This document shows positions 1 to 11,850 of a DNA stretch of 64,000 bases, one piece after another. The position numbers and the translations under genes are program-made. The stretch covers positions 96,420,264-96,484,263 of the forward strand of contig NC_088797.1 in the NCBI RefSeq assembly GCF_011386835.1. The letters run 5' to 3'. The DNA comes from Chrysemys picta bellii (taxonomy: Eukaryota; Chordata; Testudines; Emydidae). Below the pieces are notes generated by a model. It did not search any database and was not told the DNA's origin. It saw only the letters and a program-made list of their open reading frames with translations. Position 1 is the first letter of the stretch. The number at the start of each line of letters is the position of its first letter.

Positions 1-2
1 AG
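1..2 (+). CDS. NOC3L: Probable last two bases of the preceding NOC3L exon
   Basis: The window opens with AG followed directly by GTAAGC, a consensus splice donor. The next recognised NOC3L exon (1131) starts in phase 0, which fits a preceding exon ending on a complete codon such as CAG, AAG or GAG. Two bases cannot prove this; the upstream sequence would decide. Confidence 0.5.
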
Positions 3-384
3 GTAAGCGCCCCTTCCTCCCAAGCCCCCTCCCCCACACCCAAACTGTTGTTGCTGTTTATGTAGTTTTATTTAATTAGCAATAAGGATTTACAGCTTTA
101 GTTTAAAGTGTTGGTGATAAATTGAAAGAAATAAAATAAATGAGAGAAAATCCAAGTATCATTTGTAAAATGTTTGATAGATTTATTTTTTTTATACTTA
201 GTTTTAAACACTTGTAAATTCAGAGTCACCAAAAAGGTTTTGCGTTAAGGAGTATGTAATATATAGGTAATTTTCAGTAGCAGTAACCTAGAAACGAAAC
301 AGTACTCAGTGTCAGGCAAGGGAATTGAACCAAAAGAAAAGCCATTAAATGCTATCATAAAGAATACTATTATTCATGTGTTTT

Positions 385-689
385 AGGGCTTGTATATATG
401 GGGACATACAGGAAAGTTAATCTGAATTAACTAAAGGTGTGAATTTGAAATGAATTAGTTAAACTGCATTAAAATCCCTGTGTGGATGCTTTTGATTTAG
501 GATTAAAATGGCCTTAATTTGATTTATTTTAACTTATTTTGAAAGTGATTTAAGCTAAACCGAATTAAGCCACTTTAATGTTGAATAAGAGTGTTCACAT
601 GGGGTTTAATGCAATTTTACTGATCCACTTCAAATTCAACTTTACTTAATTCAGATTAATTTTCCTGGATGTCCCTGTGTAGATGCCCT
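385..689. mobile_element. Palindromic MITE in a NOC3L intron
   Basis: The left end (AGGGCTTGTATATATGGGGA) and the reverse complement of the right end (AGGGCATCTACACAGGGA) match, and the pairing continues inward through GGAAA(G/A)TTAATCTGAATTA and beyond. About 305 bases, no coding capacity; non-autonomous DNA transposon of undetermined superfamily. Confidence 0.65.
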
Positions 690-1130
690 TACATTGGATC
701 AGATCTCTGCATGTATGTTTCATTCTCTGCTAAATAAAGGCAGAATACCTTATTCTCCTGGATTTTTTGTAAAATGTTGGTTTAGAAGGTGTTTACCAAT
801 TGAGATGGCACAACTCAGGATTCTGGCTTTAAACTTGTTTTACATAAAGGCTGTCCTATTCCCAAATCCCACTTAAATACCTGTTAGTGAAATAGATCTA
901 GTGGGCAGAAAAAAATCTCCAAGCACCAAGACTTGTACAGAAAAGTTAATTTTAATATATACCTGGGAAAGCTCTGGTAAAAACTAAACTTCATTGGATT
1001 AAAAAAAAAATACAAAACCAATCCCCAAAACAAGAAAAAACAAAACAAAACACCAAATCTTATATTGGCAGTATTAGTTAACTGAAATACTTAGGTCTTT
1101 AAAAATAACTCACCTGTATTATGTTTACAG

Positions 1131-1224
1131 GTTAGAAAAGAAACTCAGAAACTAAGGGAGTTTGAAGAAGGCCTTGTGAGCCAGTACAAGTTTTACCTGG
1201 AAAATCTGGAACAAACAGTTAAAG
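1131..1224 (+). CDS. NOC3L: NOC3L exon, NOC3 domain
   Basis: Acceptor TTTACAG and donor GTATAG flank 31 codons plus one base. It encodes [20 protein letters not shown], a strongly conserved NOC3 block. The split codon is completed by the first two bases of the exon at 1560 to give Asp. Confidence 0.92.
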
Positions 1225-4200
1225 GTATAGTGTGGATTTCCCTCATTTCTTAGTTAAGTACATTCCTAGATACAAGGTCCTAATTCTGCCATCAATTACA
1301 CATGCATAGTCCCGTTGAACTGAAAGGGCCTAGTTATGTGCACAAAGTTACTCGCCTGTATAAGTGTTTGCAGGATAAGTGTTTATCCTTGGAATTAATA
1401 TTGCTTTCTGCACCTAGCATTTTCTGATTGTTATTTCATAGAAAGCTGTACTTAAGATTTATTTTACTAAAACATCAGGAAAGCCGCCAGAAAAATACTC
1501 AAAAATAATGCAGTAGCTAAGTTTTGCATAATAATAACAAAAATAATATTTTTATTCAGACTGGAAGCAGAGGAAGCTGAAGAAAAGTAACGTGATCTCA
1601 TTAAAAGCATATAAAGGTCTGGCAGAGATTGCAGTCAAGTGTCTGTGTGAGCTTCTTGTGGTGCTGCCTCACTTCAATTTCCACAATAACATCATTGTCC
1701 TGATTGTACCTCTCATGAATGACACATCAAAATTGGTGGGTATCTTTCTAATTGTTTGTTTGATTTTAAGAGGTGTTCTCTTATATGAAAAATATTTCTG
1801 ATTTTTGAAAGTTAATTACAAAGCATGCCTCTCTTTTCAACACTTTGTTTTACAGGCTTTCTCTCTGTACTTGATGACTTTTTTATTGAAAGTGGATATT
1901 CACACCATTGTAAATTTTGACATAGAAACTTAGTTGAGTAACTATTAACATGAACTTGTCTCTATTTTATATCATTTTCTGAGAATAAACATTTCAATTA
2001 ACTTTACAGATTTCTGAAATGTGTTGTGAAGCTGTAAAGAAGCTCTTTAAACAAGACAAACTGGGCTCTGTTTCTCTGGGTGTCGTTAAGGTGATTTCTG
2101 GCCTTGTAAAGAGCAGAAATTATGATGTTAGACCTGAGGTAAGTTTCTTTTTGTTGTACTTTTTGAATTTTCTTTTGACAATGGCAAAAACAGCGAAAGA
2201 CTATACTTAGCAAAGCCATCCAGTATTTCTTCACTTTTCCTGAGCATAGAACAAGTTTAGGGCTTCTTGACTTCCCTTAAAAAGGATACAAGGGGTGTAG
2301 TCTGTTTGATTGACAAACCTGATGCATTTAAAGAACTTCCTCTTGTTGCTTTTTGCTAGGTGCAACTAATTTTGTGCCTGAGCTTTTCTGATTTGGTCTC
2401 TTCATGCTTGTGCTGCTCTCTTGTACTCCTTGGTTATTCATGTTTCCTCTTTTTGTAGGCTTCTTTTTTTATTTTCAGGTAATTAAATAGCTTCTGATGA
2501 AGCCATATTGGACTCTTACTCTACTTCCTATCTTTCCTTTGCATGGGGATAGTTTACAGTTGTGCCTACAAGGGGTGTAGTCTGATTGACTAACAAATTA
2601 AGGCATGCTCAGGTTATGGGTTCCAGTCACTGGATTTAAACCAAGAAAATAGGTTAAGGTGACTAAATATGTTGCAGGAGCCAGAGTTTATAATCACAGT
2701 CACTTAAAGGAAGACTGCTGTAAATTAATATTTTATGAAAACGCATTGTGTATGTTTTCTAATTAACTATATAAAACTGTATGAAGATTCTCCAGTATTA
2801 CATGGCAAAAGCTCAGTCAGACACACCCAATCTTGAAGTTCCTGATGTTGATAATCTGCTGTTGTAAATTTGCTGCACATGACTTTGTTAAACTTCAGGC
2901 ACTAAATATGTTATGGTTTCTTTCTCAATTTTAGGTGCTAAAGATATTCCTTCATCTACGAATTAAAGAAGTAGAAGTAAAAAAAGACACAGAAGACATT
3001 ACTGCAAAGAAAAAGTTCATGTCCTGTAAGGAGAAAAGGAAAAATCTTTCAAGGATGCAAAGAAAGGTATAGTTGAAATTGATTCCTCTGTTACCTTCAT
3101 TATCCTTTGGCGCTGGTAAATGTGCTGCATTAGCACTATGTATAGAGCATTTTGTGGCACATCAAGGAATTTTTTATTCCTAATTAATTCCTAATTCTGT
3201 CCTTTTCCCTGTATTTATTATAATTATTAGCAAAACTTCTAATAATGACTCAGTTCTGTTTATTAGTTGGTGGGAAGGGGGTGGTTAGAAAACGAGTTAC
3301 CCTCTAGTTGCCCTTCTGCCATCATTAAGACAACTTCATTCCACCACGGAACTCACAAAGGATCAGCAGAGCATTGAACACGGTTATTCCAGATACCTGT
3401 GGACCCTGGGGCTCCAGGCTTAGTGAGAAGTGGAATTTTTTAATTTGCCAGAATATTAAATGTCTTTAAAATGAATATATTTTCAGTGGAAGAAAGCAGA
3501 AGAGAAGCTGGAACGAGAACTCCTGGAAGCAGAAGCCTCAGAGAGTAAAGAAAAAAAACTGAAACTGGTAGGGAATTGGAGAAATTCTTTTTCTGCTTTT
3601 GCATGTGTTCTTGCAAGCAATTAAAACTAGTTGTCTGAAGTCTATTTTGTGGTCCAGTTTGTTGTCTTTTCTTTGTCAGATTAGCTCAGTAGGTAATGAT
3701 AGTGCACTAAGAGGGTAGTGATACGGGCCATGGAAGACCTCTTCTCAGGCAGAAAGGGTATTGTATGTCATGAGGTAGGAGCTGGGGAGGGTTCATTTTT
3801 TGCAACTAACAGACCTAGCTATGTTGAGGACACTGAAATTATAAAAACACAGGTGGAGCACAAAGAAAGGAAAAGGATACCTGTAATTTGTAACTGACTG
3901 AGTAGGTTACAGTCTACAGCAGACTGGAATTACTTGAATCTGTAATAGGGTTCCTTTATGTGTGTCAGAAAAATTCTGCTGCTAGAAGCCCTATCAGTGT
4001 TTATTATGATGTCAGTTTTCAGTTTCAATTGTGTAGTAGTCCTTACCCCAGGGTGACAGGCACACTGGTAGCCTGACACTGCCTGTTTAAAATAGCTTCC
4101 ATTTAAATATGGGCAACTGTTCAGTATCAGTTTGTTGGCATTTATTTCCTTTTATTTATATTTAAGCAGGTCTTCTCCATTCTTTCTTGGAATGAGATGT

Positions 4201-7200
4201 TGTGTCAAATAAAGCATGATTTATCTTGGTCAAATTTAGAAATATTGCCATTAATTTTAGTTTACTACAGAATCTAAAATCCACCTGCTGACTCAGTAGT
4301 GTGTCTGTATCCTCTGTGATAGGAATTTTTGGACAGCCATATTTGTAAATATTAGGATTTTGGGAGCTAGTGAGTTCAAAATTCAAAAAAGTAAGAGGAA
4401 AAAGAAAGCTTTGAGTTCAGTTTAAATGAATCAGCAATACCTGTTTTCTTTGCATACTGATATGATTTTATGTACTTTTTGCCACAGCACACAGAGACTC
4501 TGAATATTGTATTTTTAACTTACTTCAGAATACTGAAGAAAGTACAGAAATCCCCTCTTTTGCCTGCGGTACTGGAAGGTCTTGCAAAGTAAGAGCTATG
4601 AGTCAATATTTTTTTCTATGTATTTTAGAAAAAATATGAGTCAGTAAAAAGACATTTTAAGAATCTTTTGTATGAGCAGTTCAACTGCATGAGGGATAGA
4701 TAAATAAAGCACACCAAAATGCATCTGTTTGTATATTTGAACATTTCTAACGTCTTTCATTGTAGTATCTAATTGTCAGTATGGGATTTACATGACAAAT
4801 ATCCTTTGAATCATTAGGTGACTGCATTATTTATTCTGGTGTGTTAATCAAGAAATTGAAAGTCATTCTTTGCTCTGTGCAGTAGCGTTAATGAAAAGTT
4901 GAGATATGCCTCTAGGGATTGCATTATCAAGCTGTGCGAATATAGAGTAGATTTAAGAGGGCATTTGATGGAAGTAGAGAATGTAGTCTTTGGCAGGTCA
5001 CAGAATGCTTTGAATGAGCTTGCAGAGAAAATTGTCTGTAGTTACAGAAAAATAAAAATCTCCTTGATTCTAGGTTTGCTCATCTCATAAATGTAGAATT
5101 TTTTGATGACCTGTTGGTTGTTCTACATTCTCTCATTGCATCTGGGGTAAGTTGAGCTTTTTCCTAATGAGGTAATTTCTTGAGATGTTTTTTAAAAATA
5201 AAGCTTTATCTATTGTGTATTAGCTATTCTTTTGTATTCCCAGGATCTAAGCTATCGGGAGAGCCTTCATTGCGTTCTCACTGCTTTTCATATTCTGTCT
5301 GGCCAAGGTAAGTTCTCTAAAATATAAACTTCATAATTTGATTTTAGCTGATAAGTAGGTTTGCTTCACTAACCTATTTGGGATTATTTTTTAAATAGGT
5401 GATGTTCTTAACATTGACCCTTCGAAGTTCTACAGTCACCTTTACAGGACACTATTTAGGCTACATGCAGGTAACTTCAGTGTCTTGTTTTAACATCTGA
5501 ATGCATAGACTGTTGATTTTATTTGTATGATACTCTTAAAAATTCTAATTTTAAGATGCCTTTGCCATCCTTTTACAGAAACAGATAACAAATTTGTTTT
5601 AACTGCTTGGTTCTTCTCTCAAGTTAGTATATATATTATGGCATTACTTAGTACCAATTTCAAATAGTGTCAGATTTCATTAGGGTCTAGTGAGTGACTT
5701 TGGATCAGTATCTAACCCAGGCACTTGTAACTTTAAGGTAGAACAGGGCCACAAAATCCACTAAAACCCTCTGGTGGGCCAATGGGTGTGACCGGGGGAA
5801 TGTCACGCCCTACCGCCAGGGGGAGGGGTTGGAGAGCACATCTGCCTCGCACTCATCCCATAGCAACAGCTACTGTCCTGTGGAGCTTGGGCTAGGCATG
5901 ACTTCCTGCTTCTGTCTATTGGCTCTTGCTATAGCATCATATGATGTGAATGTATGCAGGCGGGGCCCTCCCACCCTTTCCTGCCCCTGGCATTGCTGGA
6001 TTGCTTTCCCTGAGCTGGGCTGTGGTGGGCCAAATAAAATGATCTGGCGGTCCGGATGCTGCCCCTGGGCTTCCAGTGGCCCATCCCCGATCTAACCTGT
6101 CCTCATAGAAGTCTTTTGACTCCATATTACTTGATTCTTTGCAAAGGCAATTGAAATCTCTATTGATCTTTTGCAAGTTTTGTATTTTCAACATTAATTG
6201 CTCTTAATATGTGCTTTAACACTTTATGAAAAGATGCCTATTAAAATAAGGATTCATTTCGTTAAAATGGGTTTCATTAACTTGTATAGGAGGAGCTCAT
6301 GAATTAACTATATGTTATACATTGTTTTTATTGTAAATGCATCCAAAATATTGGATGAGCACACTTTTATAACTATAAATAATTGATAGACTGATCAGTG
6401 TAATTAGGACCAAAAGAATCTTTGTGAATTTAAACATCCTTGTTTGAATAAATGTATTGTTAAAAGAAGCACAGATATATTGAGTCTGCTCAGAGCAGGA
6501 ATAGTTTTATAAAAGTAGATGCGTGTTTTTGTCTATCGTGTTAATAACCACTGTTTGTTGAACTATTATTTATGCTTTAGTACATAAATAGTAGAATGAA
6601 TAAATAAATAAATAGATCTAGGGCTCTAATTTCTAAACAACATCCTTCACAGAGTATTTTCTTTCTCGTGTGGAAGGTCTCTTGTTGCCTTTAAATGAGT
6701 TTTTACATATTCTGTTTTTTGAGGTGCTACGAATGATGACATGGTGATAGTGCTTCAGTGCCTGGATGTAATGCTTACCAAACGTAGGAAACAGGTTTCC
6801 CAGCAACGAGCCCTGGCTTTCATAAAGCGACTTTCCACACTTGCTCTCCATGTCCTTCCAAATTCCAGTGTTGGGATCTTGGCAACCAACAGAATATTGA
6901 TGCAAGTAAGTTCTTAGTCACTTGCTGGAATGGAAAATTTCTTACTTGATTATCTCCTTTCTGCTAGCAGTGTCTCCCCCAGAATTGGGGGAGACGCTGG
7001 GCTGCAGAATTTACTAGTCCATGAATTGTTATGTAGTATTTAAATTTTTTTATTTTACTACAGAATATTTTGACATATTTTAAACATGAAAGCAGGATTT
7101 CCTTAAGTACTGCTAAGTCTGAATAGTGCTGAATATTTGGTTACACTCTTCAACTTGTATTACCATGTTATATGCATTAAACTTCTTTATGTGAGATAAT

Positions 7201-10200
7201 CAATTTTTCTGTGTGATGGTGTGATAGACATTCCCCAAAACAGACCTCCTGCTAGACAATGAGGCTCAAGGTAGTGGACTTTATCTCCCAGAACTGGATG
7301 AGCCAGAGTGTTGCAATGCTCAGAACACAGCTCTGTGGGAATTACATGCGCTACGGGTGAGTTCCTATTTGGGTAATTGTGGGGAGCTTGCTAAACATTT
7401 ATATGCTTAACTAAATACAGAGCTCAGAGCAATGCTGTAATCTCTAGACTGTGGACTCTAGATGAATGACATACCCTTGTCTAACTTCTGCTAGCACAAT
7501 ACTTTCAGTTTGTTACAACAGTATTTCCAGGTAGGTTGTTGTGATGGTGACTGATGAAATCTTGTGTTCTCTGTACACCCTGTGTATTTATGCTAGGGAG
7601 TCTCATACTTTGTGGCTAGTGTAGGCCAAGCACGTTGCACCCACCAGGTCTACTTGCATCTCGTCATTTTTCCCTACAATCTCCCTGTGTGGCACACTGT
7701 TTCAGGGCCTCCCTGCAACTCCCCGCCAACCTTTCCCTCATGACAAGAGCTCTGTGTGCCCCCATCCACACCTCTTTCACAGGCCATGGGCTCTGTGTGT
7801 GTTCCATATCCCACTCCCCTTGTACCACGGCAGGGGCTCTGTGCACACCCTCATTCCCCACTTATTCACCATGATATGGTCCCTTCCTCCAGTGCCACTT
7901 TCCTTTCCCTGTCTTCTATACTCCCCCCTCTATGGATCCCTGCTTCCCTGCCAATCCACCCAGTATCTCCCCTTCCTCTCATCCCTGCTTCCCTCATCTC
8001 CACCACTTTTCACCCGCCACCCCTCAGTTCTCTCTGGGTCTCTACTCCCCCACTACCTCATCCTTGCAGTCCTGGATTCTCTCCTCCGCACCCCCTTTCT
8101 TCTTTCTGGTAGGATCCAAGCTCCTCGCACAGCAGGTTAATGTGCTGCCTTTGATATGTATAAGCAGCAGCAGGGGGCGTGGCAGAGAGATTCCTCTGCC
8201 TGCAGCACCAGGCAGTCTGGTGGTATTGATTTTCCTGTGATTCAATCTTTTCCTGTCTTCTAATTTGCATCAGAATCAATAGGTTTGTACCCACCAGTGC
8301 CCAGAACATCTCTGTTAATTTTGAAATTGATTGGAATGTGGCATTGCAAAGTTATTGTGTTGCAGATAAACAGAGAAATGATATGGAATTGAGTGTTAGA
8401 CCAACTAGACAAATTAAAAACTCCACCAACTAGACAAATTAAAAACAAGTGAAGTGGCTTTAAATTATTATAGTGAGATTAACTACCCATCTGAGGCAGG
8501 GACAAAGATGGCAGGAAGGGAAATCTTAACATTAACCTGTTTGTTTGATAAATTGTTTCATTGGAGCTATTAGCCTAATGGAAACCTTTATGGCCCTTAT
8601 GTTTTATCAGTATGCTTTTAATACAGCCTTCTCATTCCAGAAATTATTTAAGGCCTATCTCTGCAAATAGATAATGGAAGATATTTGTCTATAACCCTGG
8701 CTAGAACTATCTACTGGAAGAAAAAGAGTTAAGATTAACTATAATGAAACTGTCATGGACACTGCATCCAAACTATTTGAGTGGTTTTATGAGTTGTAAA
8801 CATAACGTGTGTAACCCTCAGAACACTGGCTAATCCTTAGTCTCATCCTGAAACAGAAGAGAAGTTTGCTGAAAGTTTTCTATGCAGTGTATAAATACAG
8901 TATTATTATTATTGGTGAAGTGCATAAGTACATGCTATCCTATCCCTCACCAATCCCCTTCCTTCCTTTCAGAGACACTATCATCCAACAGTGCAGAAAT
9001 TTGCAAATCACCTTATTGCTGGAGCTCCAGCTGAAGGTTCAGAAGCTCTCAGACCGGATCTGAGCCGAAGGTGGGATATACGATGCATATGTTTTGAAAA
9101 ATAGTTCATTGGCAAAGTAGAAGCTGTTTGTTCTGTATTGTAAGTTTCCCCAGTGAGTAATTTTCCATATGCTGCAAGAAAATTATTTTTTGAAGAACGA
9201 AAGTATGATGGTTCTTTTATAAGTACCAAAAGCTGGCTGCTTTTTCTAAGGGCTTGTTTCCTGGCCATGCAGAGGATAAAAGTCCTGCAAATGCAGCATT
9301 CTCTGCCCTTAGAGGAGCAAAAGCACTTTGTGTTGCTAGTAGCAGCCTAGGGATCTTAATAAGGAGTAGCGTTGCTGGGCTGTGACAGTTCAATGAAAAC
9401 CAGTTGCGGTGCAGGGTTCTGGAGTATGTACTGATGGAAATTAGTGTAAGGATAGACGACTGTGTGGAACTTTGTCAGGCATGCACCGCAATCGTCTCTG
9501 TGAGCTGGACTCTAATCTCCCTCATTTCCATCTTTGTTCATGCCGCAGCTATGTAGTTAATCTCAATATAATAATTTAAAGCCTCTTTACATGCTTTTAA
9601 TTTGTCTATTTGTCCTACCTCAACATTTCTGATTCATATAATTTTTCCAGTTGATATTCTGTATTACCGGTTATTCTTCCCTTGCATGACTGAAGTAGTG
9701 ATTTGAGGAGCAGGTTACTTTGAGTTCATAGAGTACTGAAGTGAGACTCGTTTTATGGACATATACTTTATACTGTTTCTTTTAATTGTGTAAAACTGAT
9801 CTTGTATTATAGGTCTGGCACAGAACTTTTTGAGACATATAATATGAAAGGAATGACTTTTAATCCTCCTGTAGCATCTGTTACGCCTAGAAAAAAGGTA
9901 CTGTCTCTTTCAACATCCTTTCTTAAACACCCAAATAGATACTAGAACTCCTAACTCACTGCTCAGCACCAAGGGTTTTTGACTCTATGACCAGAGTGCT
10001 TTCCCAGCTAAGTTCTCTTTACTGGTGTGAGATATTGTTGACTGCTGACTGTGAAAGAAGAGAAATTGTATGAATAGTTCCATCTCCCATAGTACGAGCA
10101 TGTGATATGAATGTAATGTCTGTTATTTTTCTGAGCTGTCACGCTGTCTTGTGCTCAGTGCAAGTTTGCTTCTATTGCCTTTGTATAAAAGCCCTTTCTT

Positions 10201-11487
10201 GTCTCAGAGTCTGGAATCAGCAGGATGGCCAAGTTCCCAGAGCCCTGATTCAGCATAATCAGTGCCAGTGTGTAACTGAAAAGTGTAAATATAAGAGGGG
10301 AACATAGAGCTTTTATGGGAGAAAAAAAAGGTTAACATGTCACAGAGCTTCACTATGAAACATTCTCCAACTGACAGCTCCTATTACATGTCACACGAGT
10401 GCTCTTCCCTTTATAAAGTGAGACTTTATCCCCACTTTCTCTTTTGAAAGTGTGGTAACCTATGAATTGCAATGGAGTCTCCTACTGATAATCTACTAAT
10501 GTCAGCAAAGTCCTCTGACAGCACAGAATTTCCTTATTAAATAAGTAACTGACTCCTATGAAAATAGCTTGTAAACTTGCCTGTTCCCCTGGATTATCAC
10601 ATTAGCTGCATGTCTGGCAGAGCAGCACTGGGATTGGCAGATGGAAGTAGAAATGTCTAGTACTTGAGTGAGAATACCTCGCATGTAATACCTTTGAATA
10701 TAGCTAACAAAAAAAATCAGTAACTCTACGTTGTTTTACGTTAAAGTGACTTAGGTCTCTTAAATTTAATTTGGGGTCTTGTTTATTGCTTCTCTAACAA
10801 ACTCTGACAGTATCTCAGTTTTGCCATACCCTGGCCCACTTGCTTCTCCTCTGGAGTCTGCCTGCCGTAGGCCTTTGCAACATACTTCAGTGGGACAGAG
10901 CACTTCTGTCCAGGCCCTTTGACAGAAACCATGAGTGGAAATGTAGGCTCCTTTTGCCTTCTGTGCCTCTCCTTAGAGGCTAGAGGACAGTTTTTTTGAG
11001 AGGTAGTCAGTGTTTCACACTGTAGTATTCTTAAGAGAGTTATTAAAAATGTAGAGGAAAATAGTTTGATGTGGCAAGCTACCCTTAGCTTAGTTACAAA
11101 GAAGAAGAAAGCATGTCTAGAAAGTAAGTGCTTTCTCTGATCTCCCCTGCTCAGACTGACAAGCTCTCCCTGCTAGGTGAATAGGGATCAGTGAACATTT
11201 GCTGTCCTCACCTTCAGAAGGTGGTCTAGGGAAGGAAAAATAAAGTAGTAAAATTATCACTACTACTTTGAGACACTAATGGAAACCCCTATGTTGACCT
11301 TATTTAGATAGTTGTATAAATGATGTAAAATATATAACATTTTGATTCTTTCCAGGATAAATTTTTACAAGGGGATTCATTTCTAAATGAAGATTTAAAG
11401 GAATTGATTCAGACACATCTCAATGATGCTGCTGTTCACCGACCCTTGGATTTTGCTAAACACTTAAAGGAATCATCCCTATCATAA
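1131..11487 (+). CDS. NOC3L: NOC3L, nucleolar complex protein 3 homolog, C-terminal 14 coding exons (5' end outside window)
   Basis: Nucleolar NOC3/CBF-Mak21 family protein; in yeast Noc3 pairs with Noc2 in 60S pre-ribosome maturation and is also linked to pre-replication complexes. Coding exons: 1131-1224, 1560-1735, 2010-2138, 2935-3066, 3487-3567, 4488-4588, 5074-5146, 5244-5307, 5399-5470, 6724-6905, 7228-7356, 8973-9070, 9813-9897, 11356-11487. All joins keep one frame and give 1548 bases: 515 codons plus TAA. Human NOC3L is about 800 residues, so roughly 285 N-terminal residues lie upstream. Visible blocks are [19 protein letters not shown] and [18 protein letters not shown], a basic coiled-coil-like stretch (exons 4-5), the CBF/Mak21-type region [20 protein letters not shown], and the tail [12 protein letters not shown]. 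The frame is intact with no stops, so the gene appears functional. It converges on PLCE1, as in human. The family name rests on recalled homology, not a search. Confidence 0.95.
1560..1735 (+). CDS. NOC3L: NOC3L exon, NOC3 domain
   Basis: Acceptor TTATTCAG; donor GTGGGT after Leu. It encodes the helical repeat-like stretch beginning [11 protein letters not shown] and ending PLMNDTSKL. The open frame runs on into the intron as far as 1801, but homology stops at the donor. Confidence 0.92.
2010..2138 (+). CDS. NOC3L: NOC3L exon
   Basis: Forty-three codons between acceptor CTTTACAG and donor GTAAGT, phase 0 at both ends. It encodes [19 protein letters not shown] and [16 protein letters not shown]. 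The ATG inside is internal, not a start. Confidence 0.92.
2935..3066 (+). CDS. NOC3L: NOC3L exon, basic linker
   Basis: Forty-four codons, acceptor ATTTTAG, donor GTATAG, phase 0. It encodes [15 protein letters not shown] followed by a lysine-rich run with [13 protein letters not shown], a likely nuclear or nucleolar targeting and RNA-contact segment. Confidence 0.92.
3487..3567 (+). CDS. NOC3L: NOC3L exon, charged helix
   Basis: Twenty-seven codons, acceptor TTTTCAG, donor GTAGGG. It encodes [20 protein letters not shown], an alternating acidic/basic helix that continues the preceding basic linker. Confidence 0.9.
4488..4588 (+). CDS. NOC3L: NOC3L exon
   Basis: Thirty-three codons plus two bases; acceptor GCCACAG, donor GTAAGA. 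It encodes [20 protein letters not shown] and [12 protein letters not shown]. The final AA joins the leading G of the next exon to give Lys. Confidence 0.92.
5074..5146 (+). CDS. NOC3L: NOC3L exon
   Basis: One base plus 24 codons between ATTCTAG and GTAAGT. It encodes [20 protein letters not shown], part of the conserved helical core. Confidence 0.92.
5244..5307 (+). CDS. NOC3L: NOC3L exon
   Basis: Twenty-one codons plus one base; acceptor TTCCCAG, donor GTAAGT. It encodes [20 protein letters not shown]. The preceding intron is only 97 bases. Confidence 0.92.
5399..5470 (+). CDS. NOC3L: NOC3L exon
   Basis: Seventy-two bases between AAATAG and GTAACT, in phase 1. It encodes [19 protein letters not shown] and RLHA. 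The preceding intron is 91 bases. Confidence 0.92.
5745..6100. repeat. GC-rich interspersed repeat-like block in a NOC3L intron
   Basis: A sharp GC rise inside an AT-rich intron. The two overlapping open frames here (plus and minus) show no domain or splice context. The segment GGCCAAATAAAATGATCTGG followed by GGCGG has the look of a turtle interspersed element, but I cannot name the family. Confidence 0.35.
6724..6905 (+). CDS. NOC3L: NOC3L exon, CBF/Mak21 region
   Basis: Acceptor TTTTTTGAG, donor GTAAGT; 182 bases restore phase 0. It encodes [20 protein letters not shown] and [20 protein letters not shown]. Remembered human NOC3L has NEGVEIV where this gene has NDDMVIV. Confidence 0.93.
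7228..7356 (+). CDS. NOC3L: NOC3L exon, CBF/Mak21 region
   Basis: Forty-three codons, acceptor GTGATAG, donor GTGAGT. It encodes [20 protein letters not shown] and [11 protein letters not shown], characteristic of the family. Confidence 0.93.
7630..8115. repeat. Pyrimidine-rich tract in a NOC3L intron
   Basis: Nearly 500 bases are dominated by C and T on the plus strand, with loosely repeated units such as ATCCCTGCTTCCCT (near 7937 and 7980). Several overlapping long open frames are a by-product of the biased composition. No coding signal. Confidence 0.6.
8400..8446 (+). repeat. 22-bp direct duplication
   Basis: Two identical 22-base copies starting ACCAACTAGACAAATT (8400-8421 and 8425-8446), separated by TCC. 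Confidence 0.9.
8973..9070 (+). CDS. NOC3L: NOC3L exon, end of CBF/Mak21 region
   Basis: Thirty-two codons plus two bases; acceptor CCTTTCAG. It encodes [19 protein letters not shown] and LRPDLSRR. The donor is GTGGGA, weaker than the others, but the join to 9813 is exact in phase. Confidence 0.92.
9813..9897 (+). CDS. NOC3L: NOC3L exon
   Basis: One base plus 28 codons; acceptor ATTATAG, donor GTACTG. It encodes [20 protein letters not shown], matching the human segment before the C-terminal tail. Confidence 0.92.
11356..11487 (+). CDS. NOC3L: NOC3L terminal coding exon with TAA stop
   Basis: Acceptor TCTTTCCAG; 43 codons then TAA at 11485-11487. It encodes [19 protein letters not shown] and ends KHLKESSLS, close to the human C-terminus. 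Confidence 0.94.
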   Translation, partial: DKFLQGDSFLNEDLKELIQTHLNDAAVHRPLDFAKHLKESSLS

Positions 11488-11850
11488 GTATTACAACCCA
11501 GTATAATTGACTTCTTAATTGGGGTGTGTGTGTATGTGTGTGGGAATAGCAGAAAGAAATTGTTGCCCGTCATCTTTACAGGAATTCAGATAAAGTCCTG
11601 TTATGGAAAGATAAAAATGTATGATCCATCGCTGATGCACACAAAGTAATAGCAGTATTTTGCAGTTAACCAGAACCTATTGGTTAACTAAGTAGGCTGC
11701 ATTCTCACAGGAACCATACTGAACTGTAACAAAAGTAACTTCTGGAAGTATAAAAGTCTGAAGGCAGGTGACTTCAATATTGCTTGAGATGTATATTATT
11801 GCAATATTTTTTGTTTACATAAATATATATTTTGCAAGAGATTCATTGGG
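11488..11850 (+). other. NOC3L: NOC3L 3' UTR, end uncertain
   Basis: Non-coding sequence after the stop. I see no AATAAA close by. A variant signal, AATATA, lies near 11823, with GT-rich sequence (GGGTTTATGTTTGTTT) just downstream, which is a plausible cleavage context. The next canonical AATAAA motifs on this strand are about 2 kb further (13468) and near 13921. Confidence 0.35.

Noticed and set aside
2492..2584. Possible C/D snoRNA in a NOC3L intron (TGATGAA then CTGA about 85 bases later)
   Set aside because: No terminal stem and no convincing internal C'/D' boxes or guide element; nucleolar host gene context alone is not enough.
7754..8140. 128- and 118-codon overlapping frames
   Set aside because: They result from a pyrimidine-biased tract; proline/serine/leucine-rich low-complexity translation, no splice context.
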